Shown here: piece after piece, positions 37,307 to 45,797 of the stretch
How positions within the stretch are numbered: the stretch's first letter is position 1
Layout: every line of letters begins with the position of its first letter
From: Obelidium mucronatum
Lineage: Eukaryota > Chytridiomycota > Chytridiomycetes > Chytridiales > Chytriomycetaceae
NCBI GenBank assembly: GCA_025765595.1
Contig: JAIVFH010000122.1
Location: 28,191 to 92,190, forward strand
Reading direction: 5' to 3'
Length of the DNA: 64,000 nt
Position numbers and translations under genes: made by a program
Notes under the pieces: generated by a model
Seen by the model: only the letters and a program-made list of their open reading frames with translations
What the model was told of the DNA's origin: nothing
Database searches by the model: none

Positions 37307-38961
37307 ATGATTGGAGAACTCGCTGCTGCCGCAACTGAAATGGCCGGAAGTGATATGGAGCAAGCAGTAAAGCAGCTTGCTCCTGACATTGATGAAGCTG
37401 GTCTCAACCTCGCGCCCCTTACAAACTCACTTCTTTCGAAGTTGATGTCAGTGATACAGCAAATGGCAAAGGATTCCGCCACAGACTTGTCTATAGAAAC
37501 GTCAGCCTCCATCGAACTTGAACAGGACTTCAAGGAAGTCCAGATTCACATGGAAAAGACACTTGGGCATGCCCAAGCAGAGAAGACAGGAAAAGGATAC
37601 GCTTCTTACGCTCAGAAATTCACTGACTATGTCAAGAATCCAAAAATCTTTGAATCCCCTGATTCAAACACACCTAATCTCATAGCCTCATACATATTCC
37701 TTAACTGCGACTTTGTTGATACAGCCGATTCTTCAGGAAAGTCTCTTGAATGCAAAGGGCTGTCTGTAAGTTCATCAAGCTACTCTTGGGTTGTATGGTG
37801 ATGATTTTTTTTGAAGATGGGATCGGCACTAATGATCAGGTCGGCTCTCAGCCATGCTTTCAAACAAAATGGATTTGATGGAACTTGGAACAAATCTACC
37901 TGTACAGGAAATCCAGCTATTGCCCCTGTAGTCTCGACATATATGCTCAGTTTAAAAAAGCGCAAGGTTTCCCACTTGCTGTTTTTATGAAGCCACATTT
38001 ATTTACATTTTATGTTTATCAGATCCGTGCTGGTGATGTTTCATCTTCTGTTAAAGCTCTAACATCTCATGATCTTCGAGATATGGCAAGACATATGTTC
38101 TCAAATGAATCTGTGGATCAAAGAAAACCAACTTGGCGTGGAAATACCAGGGAAGGACGACCCCAGTTTGTTCAGCCATTCTTCCGTATGATTCATGTAA
38201 GTAATATTATCGATGTTCATGATATCACTTAAAATAATTCAGCTCTCATTTTTGCTTGGGTTTTTGTGCTTATTGCGATCTGATGAAGTTCTCGGTGTTG
38301 AAGTGAATCACATTCTCTACCATCCCTCCAATAGAATGCTAGAAGTTCGCTTGCCTTGGAGAAAGACTCATCAGTATGGTGGTGAGCAATTTTGTTGGTT
38401 TCATGCTTTTGGACTCTGACTGCTGTTTGGAAATTAAGCCCTTTTATCTCTACCCAAACACCAAGTACCCGTGGATGTGTCCAGTGACAGCTTATCTGAT
38501 TTGGAAAGCTTATCTTCATCGAAATGACATCGCCGAATCGAAGTATCTCTTTCGCTCTTGGAAATCGAGTGCAGCTGGAATGAAGATAACTACAAATCAA
38601 CTGGTGAATGTATTTGCTTATTGATTTTGTCCCTAATTATTCTTTTGTGCAGACTGCTGACAAGTTCATTGATGTGTTGCACTATCTTCTTGCAGACACT
38701 GGCCGCCGCTGGTACAAGTATGGGACCCACAGCTTCCGCCGCGGAGGGTGCCAGTACTTACATAATGAGAGGCGGTGGAATTATAATCAAATTTGCGATT
38801 GGGGTGGTTGGTCTTTGGCATTTGATAACTTTACTATTGTACGGTACCTTCATGGTGTATTTGATGACTCACCTTATCCACGCATTCATCTCATGGATTC
38901 TAATTATACTGAGCACCAAAAGTGTGGCTACTGTAACCGATCTTGCGCATGTTCGCGTTAA
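37307..38961 (+). CDS. Crypton-like tyrosine recombinase
   Basis: DNA strand-exchange enzyme of the tyrosine recombinase superfamily. Six exons with consistent GT...AG introns: 37307-37765, 37816-37967, then segments starting IRAGDVSSSVKALTSHDLRD, LSFLLGFLCLLRSDEVLGVE, PFYLYPNTKYPWMCPVTAYL and TADKFIDVLHYLLAD. Catalytic features: Arg in LLRSDEVL (box A); His-x-x-Arg in GTHSFRRGG (38727-38753); Trp in DWGGWS; and candidate nucleophile Tyr in FTIVRYLHG. The N-terminal helical region is the DNA-binding arm domain. The C-terminus ends in a Cys-rich tail (CGYCNRSCACSR). No stop or frameshift is seen. Starship captains are also tyrosine recombinases, but the central location here does not match that arrangement. 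The Crypton assignment is by motif style. Confidence 0.8.
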
Positions 38962-39018
38962 AAAATAGAAAAAAATAAACTAACAAAACAAAAGAGAATA
39001 AAAGAGAATAAATTGATC

Positions 39019-39957
39019 TCAAAGAGGGTTTCCTGCTTGATCCAATGTTGCTCGAATCCAGCGAAACCAACCAACACCAAGCAAAATCGAATCGCAAATA
39101 TCATGGATTTCGAAATTTTCAATGGCGCCACCAATAAGAAATCCAGAGGTACGAAATTCCGCGATTCTTTCCAGCGTGTTCTGCTTTTTAAGGAGGCGAA
39201 TAGCTGCAGCTCTCGACTGAGCATTGCTCCTTGCAGATAAATGTTCCTTCTGCGCATCAGTTGCTTCCAGCAAGAACAACCGTGATATCTTCAAGGGATT
39301 TATTGAGCAGCTTATAGAATCCAAGCCAAGGATTTCTCGTTTTGCAGCAAAAGCCATTATTGCGAAAGACTCGCAGTTGTAGGTTTTGAGAATACTATCC
39401 GAAAGCCCAAACCCTCCTCGAATAGATTGCTCCTCTGCAAGCTCTACTCTTTGAAGGTTGGCGTACTGGTTCGGAAGCTGGCTCCATGCATGCGTGATCA
39501 TACTGTAGACTTGTTGGGCAAGTGCTGCCTTGGACTTTCTGTTGTCAGCATCAAAGTCGTACACCCCCGAAGCCAGTACTGTAATCGGAAACGTTTCACC
39601 AAAAGGAAGTCTTGGAGGAGGAAGCAGGAGCAAACTCCAGGCGGCAGAATCGCAGCCGTTGTCGATGGAAAGGCACACCACCTCTGCCAAGTCTTTTCGA
39701 AGAGCGGCATCCACTTGTCCACGGGTTTCCAAGAGACTTTCAAGCATTTTCGCCTTGTTGATTCCGGCATAATTGATTCCTTGAGGTTGGCAGCTTCGCG
39801 CAAGTCCTTCTGTCGGAAAGGTTTCATCGTTCCAAATGGCACTTGTAGGAATAGACGCACGCGCGGGAGCTGGATGATCAAGGACATCTTCATCATCTGA
39901 ATCGGCAGTGAGATCAATGACAGGTACGTCGCCCGTGAGGTCAATTACAGCTTGCAT
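39019..39957 (-). CDS. Island protein with two N-terminal SUMO-interaction motifs
   Basis: A single exon of 312 codons. The first 25 residues contain two hydrophobic cores, AVIDLTGD and PVIDLTADSDDEDVLD. The second is followed by an acidic run, the classic SUMO-interaction motif layout. The rest is mostly helical and not recognised: NYAGINKAKMLESLLETRGQ, SLLLLPPPRLPFGETFPITV, and a basic Ala/Arg helix (SARSNAQSRAAAIRLLKK), ending WIRATLDQAGNPL. It converges with the tyrosine recombinase, their stops being 57 bp apart. A role in docking on SUMO-modified host chromatin proteins is an inference. Confidence 0.7.
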   Translation of the reverse strand: MQAVIDLTGDVPVIDLTADSDDEDVLDHPAPARASIPTSAIWNDETFPTEGLARSCQPQGINYAGINKAKMLESLLETRGQVDAALRKDLAEVVCLSIDNGCDSAAWSLLLLPPPRLPFGETFPITVLASGVYDFDADNRKSKAALAQQVYSMITHAWSQLPNQYANLQRVELAEEQSIRGGFGLSDSILKTYNCESFAIMAFAAKREILGLDSISCSINPLKISRLFLLEATDAQKEHLSARSNAQSRAAAIRLLKKQNTLERIAEFRTSGFLIGGAIENFEIHDICDSILLGVGWFRWIRATLDQAGNPL

Positions 39958-40298
39958 GATTGGCTTTTGTGCTCAGTCGAATTGGAGGAGGCCCCCCTGT
40001 CTTTATAGACTACCAACGGCACCTGAAACGCTCCGAATTGACTTGAAACTGAAATCGAAAACTCGGGGTTTGTGCAGTTGGAACGAGGTTGACACGTTCA
40101 GTGGCGATCTTGTGAAAAATACAAACCAGGCCTTTGGGACCATCTAAAGAGCGCAAATAGGGTGAAATAATTTATTTATTGAATTAGAAAGGACTCACGG
40201 GGCGGTGCAGGGTGGTGGTGGGGAGTGCCAAAGTAGTTGGTTGGTGAACGACTTTTTTTTTGTCCCCTGGAGAGCACGCGAATATCAGTTTCTTTATT
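39958..40298. other. Spacer between island genes
   Basis: About 340 bp upstream of the SIM protein and downstream of the DDE nuclease. It holds a run of T near 40252 and no supported frame. Confidence 0.4.
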
Positions 40299-41282
40299 TT
40301 ATTTTAAATAATATTTCTTTATAATTATTTTTGACAAGTGTTGATAAAGTTTATTATTCTGATTCACACAAGCCGTCCACTTCACTTGAGTAATCTGACA
40401 AACAGCTCCAAAGATTTGATGGTGCTCCGATTGGCTTCCACGATACATTTTACGCAAGATTTGGAAATCCTTCAACCGTCCATTCATAGACTCATGCCTT
40501 GACTGCATCAATGACAAGTTTCGGTTATACTTCTTGACAGCAACAGTGGCAGTCCGACCTTTGATTGGTATTAGGATGCGATCAGGCTCTCCCAAGTACC
40601 CACAATCAGCAGCCACCTTTTCTCCTTGACGAAGCTTTGGCAAAAGGTTTGTCCGAACCATTTTAATATCAGGCCATTCACCGCATGGTACGCCACCAGA
40701 CACATGGACAAATTTAGAGACACCAATTGCACTAGCAACTTGATAGCGAAGGCCAGCATGCTTGAACTTATGACTGAAAAGCCCTTTGTTGAATGGTCGG
40801 GTCTCCTGAATAAGAACGTCAATGCCGTCAACGTAGCAAGATGGAACCATGCTGTTCCAACCTTCAAATCTATCCTCAAAATGAATCTAAGAAATATTCT
40901 TTCAAATACAGATACACCCAAACATCACAGCAAATAAAATAAAAGTTACCTCATTCATGCCGTTGAAGATGCGAATCATTCGCCATACTTTGTCCCTCCA
41001 GTTTGTCGGACTTGTTTTAAAGGTTGACGATGATGACAGCTCTGTGTTGTATTCCTTGAAGAAATTCAGACACCAGAGGAAGTGGACCTTAGTTAGCTTG
41101 TCAGCCAAGACTGGCTCTGCGACGATGAGCCAAAGGTCTACAGCTGATTCAATAGAAAGGCCAAACTTAGCCACAAACCGCTGTTTCCAAACAAGCTTCT
41201 TGCGGTAGAAGGAATCTCCTGACAGATTGAGTAGCGGGGCAGCGCGAGAAACCATGAGGGTGAGTTGCTCGTTCCAGTCCAT
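40299..41282 (-). CDS. PIF/Harbinger-like DDE nuclease (transposase)
   Basis: Two exons: 41282-40951 and about 40887-40299, joined by an intron with GTAACT donor and TCTTAG acceptor. The first part is helical (WNEQLTLMVSRAAPLLNLSG, KKLVWKQRFVAKFGLS). The second has the DDE_4-type pattern: first Asp in CYVDGIDVLIQE, a beta-rich middle (HAGLRYQVASAIGVSKFVHV) with SGGVPCGEWPDI, second Asp in AADCGYLGEPDRILIP, and Glu in SRHESMNGRLKDF. This matches the layout of PIF/Harbinger (HARBI1-like) nucleases. The final segment is basic (KIIIKKYYLK). It is divergent from the 41890-43005 gene, as in two-gene Harbinger elements. The frame is intact. Confidence 0.7.
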
Positions 41283-41889
41283 ATGAAAAGAGTTGTTTGT
41301 TTTTTTGGAAGAAGTTTTTTGGTAAGTGATTGCTCAGCATTTGTTAAGTCTGTAAATGAGTTAGGTCTGTAAATGAGTTTTCAGAGGCTTTCAGTGTCAC
41401 GTGCCTGTCGGCATGACTTACAAGGCATGCGGGTGCTTCACGACAAATTTACAAGACGATTTGGAGACACTGAAACGCAATTTTGAGACACCGAAACACG
41501 ATTCTGAGCCACCCAAAGTCGAATCTTAGCCACCCAGTTTGCAAATTTATGCAAAACATGCGATTCCATTGAATTCAGCCTGCAAATCACCCAAACTCAT
41601 CAAAATACTGAAGGTGCGCTTTTCAGCCAATGTTTTTGCAACTAACATTTTATTTTTTTATTTTTTTTTCACTCGATTCTGAAGAAAAAAACCACACAGT
41701 TGTGAACATCCGAATGGTGGAGGGGATTCTTTTCGGCTACAACAAATAGGTAAGGAATTGCACTTTCATTTTAATGGAAGACACTCATTGATAATTCATT
41801 TCGAATGCCATGCAAATTTTCATGGGCTTGTTGAAACAAGCGTATAAAACTTGAAGAAAAAAAAAAAACAAACATGCTCAAGTTCAGAA
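41283..41889. promoter_or_regulatory. Divergent spacer with imperfect 21-22-bp repeats
   Basis: 607 bp between the DDE nuclease and the acidic-linker gene. At 41461-41536 there are about three and a half degraded units of GAGACAC(T/C)GAAACxCxATT-type sequence. At 41347-41378 GTCTGTAAATGAGTT is duplicated. Such repeats could be binding sites for an element-encoded protein, but this is not shown. Confidence 0.45.
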
Positions 41890-43005
41890 ATGGCTGGCCA
41901 GAATCTTGGTGCTACCCACTGGACTGTCGAAGACTCCAAGCGCTTGCTACCAATTGTCAAGAAGAACCCTGGCATCAAAGGAGCAGGAGTTAAAGCCATG
42001 GACGGCTGGTTTGGGAAGTTCAGTGCCTCTTGCTTGAACTCGAAGTTGAAAGTCTGTCGAACTGCTCTTCAAAAGAATGCTGGTAAGTTCTTAATTGTTG
42101 TGTAAGTTAGGAGTTAGTTTCTTCCTGACATCTATTCTATTTTAAGATTGGGAGCCAGGGACCGAGAAGCCACCACCTGACATTGCTGGACACCTGAGAC
42201 AACAAGACGACGAATCTAATGACGACAACTACGAAGATGACTCAGATGTTGAAAACTTCGGATCTTCTCTGCTTCAGGAAGTCTACGGTGCTGCCGCCAA
42301 GCCCCCACCTCCAAAGAAGCGTCACCAGACTGCCCCAACTGTTCCAATCCCAGCCAGTCCAAAGTTTAGTGGCGTCGATCCATTTCTGATTCAACGCGTT
42401 ATGGGTGGAAAGAACTGGAAGAAGTACTGTGCTCAAGAAATCCATGAGTACAATGCAAAGACTGCTCTGCCTACTGTGACGGCACCACCACCTGCAACTC
42501 AAGTGCAATCATTGGTCTATTCGAAAGCAGGAGTCAAAGCAGCAAAGAACTTTCACTCCAACCTTCGTCTTCATGAGGTCGTTCGGTTCTATGATGCTGG
42601 ATCAAAGCTGTGGAAGGTGATCGTGTTTTTGCGACTGATTCACGATACTACTTTCGTAATTTCAGTCTCACCTGATGGCAGAAAGCTGCTGTACAACATC
42701 ACTGTCCAACATTCAGAGTCTTCTTTCAAGTCAACCCACGTGACAAGGGTGCTCAATTGGCTTCAACTCAAGCTATCATCGGGTATTTTGGAAATGATCC
42801 TGGAGCTGAAGAGTTTGTCTACAAAGTGAATCTGCCTGAAGCAGTTGACTCGAATGAGCTGGAATCTTGTTTTATTCACACCCTTGTGAAGACGCGGGAT
42901 GTTCGCAATGGTCATGAAGTAATGGTGAAGGAGAATGTAGCAGTTGCTCAAACTTACTTGGTATCAGGACAGAAGTCGGAGCAGCGTCGTAGTACCCGCT
43001 CTTGA
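41890..43005 (+). CDS. Possible Myb/SANT-like partner protein of the DDE nuclease
   Basis: Start at 41890 (MAGQNLGATHWTVEDSKRLL); exons 41890-42081, about 42147-42616, and 42682-43005. The N-terminal 60 residues (HWTVEDSKRLLPIVKKNP then GWFGKF) resemble a helical DNA-binding fold of the Myb/SANT or trihelix kind, though only weakly. An acidic linker (DDESNDDNYEDDSDVENF) follows. The third exon was chosen because acceptor CAG at 42679-42681 gives the only frame that stays open through PRDKGAQLASTQAIIGYFGN and LPEAVDSNELESCFIHTLVK, ending SEQRRSTRS. Its position divergent from the nuclease suggests a two-gene transposition module. The function is inferred from context. Confidence 0.55.
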
Positions 43006-43330
43006 TTTAATTTTAATAAACGTTCATTGCTCATTTCTTTATTTTAATGAAAATCGTGTGCTCTCCTGCAAAAAAGTAGTTCATCCTCCTGAAGAATTGA
43101 AATCAGCTGTAATGAAATTTTCTGGTATTAGTCCCTGGGCCAACAATGATAAGAGTTACATCTTACTAATGTACGCACTTCTTTGTCTCACTTCACTCTA
43201 GGACCATCTTCACCCGTTTCAAGTAGCAATCAAGCTCCCTCTCGAACCAGTATCAATGTTGAGATTTACTTATCATTTATTACTAATTATCTTTGTAATT
43301 GTCTTATAATAAAATACTACTATTTTACAA
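43006..43330. other. Right end of the island
   Basis: AT-rich sequence leading to the terminus ATACTACTATTTTACAA at 43330. A small open frame (43090-43201) has no support. The terminal bases supply the last codons and the TAG stop (minus strand) to the truncated kinase gene. Confidence 0.5.
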
Positions 43331-45601
43331 CATTCTTGTACTTGAGCCCCAAGTTATTTTGAGCTGTTGCGTTTCCTTGGTTGGCAGCAAGAGTGTACCA
43401 CTCCACAGCTTTCGAATAGTTGTGGATAACTCCTTTGCCTGTGTCGTACATGAAACCCAAGTTGCATTGTCCATCTGCATGTCCTTGATTGGCAGCAAGA
43501 GTGTACAATTCAACCGCTTTTCTATAGTTCTGGACAACTCCTTGCCCATGCTCGTACTTGAGCCCCAAGTTATTTTGAGCTGTTGCGTTTCCTTGGTTGG
43601 CAGCCAGAGTGTACCACTCCACAGCTTTCGAATAGTCCTGGGTAACTCCTTTGCCGTTGGCGTACATGAAACCCAAGTTGCATTGTCCATCTGCAAGTCC
43701 TTGATTGGCAGCAAGAGTGTACAATTCAACCGCTTTTCTGTAGTTTTGGACAACTCCTTGGCCATACTGGTGCCTGAGACCCAAGTTACTTTGCGCTATT
43801 GCGTATCCTTGGTTGGCAGCAAGAGTGAACCACTCTACAGCTTTGGAATAGTCCTGGGTAACTCCTTTGCCTTCCATGTAGATTAAACCCAAGTTGCATT
43901 GTCCAACTGGATGTCCTTGATTGGCAGCAAGAGTATAAAATTCAAAGGCTTTCTTGTAGTTTTGGACAACTCCTTGGCCATTCTTGTACCTGTGACCCAA
44001 GTTAATTTGCGCTACTGGGTGTCCTTGGTTGGCAGCAAGAGTGTACCACTCCACAGCTTTCGAATAGTTGTGGATAACTCCTTTGCCTGTGTCGTACATG
44101 AAACCCAAGTTGCATTGTCCATCTGCAAGTCCTTGATTGGCAGCAAGAGTGTACAATTCAACCGCTTTTCTGTAGTTTTGGACAACTCCTTGGCCCTGCT
44201 GGTACATGAACCCCAAGTTACTTTGCGCACTTGCATGCGCTTGGTCGGAAGCCAGAGTGTACCACTCCACAGCTTTCGAATAGTCCTGGGTAACTCCTTT
44301 GCCTGTCTCATACATGAAACCCAAGCTACATTGTCCACCTGCATGCCCTTGATTTGCAGCAAGAGTGAAAAATTCAGCCGCTTTCCTGTAGTTCTGGGCA
44401 ACTCCTTGCCCGTGCAGGTACATGAACCCCAAATTGGCTTGGGCATCAGCGTTCCCTTGACTGGCCGATTTTGACAGTAACTCAATGGCTTTGGAATAAT
44501 TTTGAGGAACTCCAGCACCATCTCTATACATCAGTCCCAACTTGGCTAACTCAGACGCATCGTCCGCATTTTTGGCGGGTGTGGAGGACTCGAAAAGAGT
44601 CGTATCAGCCTTCTCCTTGGAAAAAGCAGGGGCAGCGACCTTGGATGATATCGACAGCGATGCGAAAGATATCAGTTCGAGTTTCGGTATATCCGAGTGT
44701 TGCTCAATAATCTTGACAATCTCTTCAAAGGACGGTCGTTTGGTTGGGTCTTGGTCCCAGCAAGCTTGAATCAACGACCACTCCCAAGAATTCTCAGGGA
44801 TTTGGTCTGGCTGGCTTTTCGGACGTTCACCGTCTCTAACCCATAGTAGAATATTTTCTGGATGGATAGCGTCGTCAAATGGTTGAACTTCTGAAAGAAT
44901 CTCGTAGATGGTCATGGCAAAGGAGAAGACATCGTAAGCCGTGGTGGCCTTGTAGTCTCGGCCAAAGGATTCAGGCGGAGAGTATCGTATTGTTCCGTGC
45001 ACTTGGCGAGAGAAGGTATGGGATGCATTTTGACAACGAGAAAGGCCAAAGTCCGTAATCTTAGCAATTCCATCATAACCTGCAACATCGGGAGAAACAG
45101 TGTCAAAAATGGAGCAACCAACCTCCTCCCCCTTCAAGATCACCTACCAATCAGCACATTACGCGGATTCAAGTCAGCGTGAATAACCGGGTTCTTTTGC
45201 GCGTGGAGATATTTGAACGCCTGGGCAATCTGTAAGATCCAACGCATCTTGACGTCCCTAGACACTGGCTCCTCCTCTTTCCAGCAATGGAGACGACTGA
45301 CGAGACTTGTTTCGGCACGTTCAATGATCAACGTTGGATTGCCACGTTCATCGACAGACACTCCGTAGAGCGGAGTGATATTGGGATGCTTTAGGGTGTG
45401 CCAGATGGCAGCTTCGCTCTGGGCCATCTTTACGGCTTTGGGATCAACAAGTCCCGTGATGGTCTTGATTGCGACAGGGTTGGTTCCGTAGTAGCCGGAG
45501 TACACCTCCCCGAAGCCTCCTCGCCCAAGCGGCTTATCCTTGTCGATAGCGACGTCGGCGGCTGGAATAAACCACGCGTTCCCTGCGTACGCATTGGCCA
45601 C
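43320..45601 (-). CDS. TKL-like protein kinase with Sel1 repeats, C-terminus cut by the island
   Basis: The first exon (45601 to about 45150) holds the kinase N-lobe: Gly loop LGRGGFGEVYSG, Lys in NPVAIKTI, EAAIWHTLKHPNI, and catalytic loop HADLNPRNVL. A short intron leads to KITDFGLSRC, GTIRYSPPESFG and VFSFAMTIYEIL. After the kinase domain a linker leads into Sel1 repeats of 36 residues: eleven complete and part of a twelfth. They alternate between two types (for example GQGVVQNYRKAVELYTLAAN and GKGVTQDYSKAVEWYTLAAN), giving a 72-residue (216-bp) higher-order unit. The HRD Arg is Ala (HAD), while the catalytic Asp, Lys and DFG remain. The last residues (VVK, stop) are encoded by the target duplicate and transposon end; the original continuation is the relic at 23993-24206. 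Confidence 0.88.
43331..43336. repeat. Right copy of 6-bp target-site duplication (CATTCT)
   Basis: Matches 24201-24206. It lies inside the Sel1 codons for Lys-Asn of the partial twelfth repeat. Confidence 0.8.
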
Positions 45602-45797
45602 TATGAATACAATTGTGGAGAGGGAAGGAGTGAGAAACGCGCGAAGTGGGGATCAACAAGAGACACTCACTCTTGAATCACTTTTTATAAATGCGAAAAA
45701 AAGGGAACAGTAGACAATAAACATAATTGCGCACCACTGACTAGAGTCGTTGAACAAAACAATGGTGTCAATTTTTTTAGTTGTGCAGCGTTGCACT

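Larger units (their letters stand above)
24207..43330. mobile_element. About 19.1-kb composite transposon island inserted in a Sel1-kinase gene
   Basis: The left end reads TTGTAGTAAAATA; the right end read inward on the minus strand is TTGTAAAATAGTA. They share TTGTA and, allowing a 3-nt gap, TTGTA(GTA)AAATA. Outside lie identical 6-bp repeats. Removing 24207-43330 plus one CATTCT joins the kinase codons for KYKN to VQGVAQN in frame, reproducing the Sel1 consensus KNGQGVVQN. Inside are a DD34E transposase, a tyrosine recombinase, a PIF-like DDE nuclease and several accessory genes, plus a nested copia element. Which enzyme moved the whole unit is unknown. It could also be several nested insertions that share only the outermost ends. 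Confidence 0.75.

Noticed and set aside
39427..39900. Plus-strand frame of 157 codons
   Set aside because: It is the reverse-strand shadow of the SIM-containing gene, which has clear motifs.
43337..44420. Regularly spaced repeats that might suggest a CRISPR-like array
   Set aside because: The period is 108/216 bp, both repeat and 'spacer' are coding Sel1 sequence, and the genome is eukaryotic.
43299..44474. Long plus-strand open frames (195 and 191 codons) opposite the Sel1 array
   Set aside because: They are antisense shadows of the repeated Sel1 codons. Their repeat pattern mirrors the real gene and they lack any domain.
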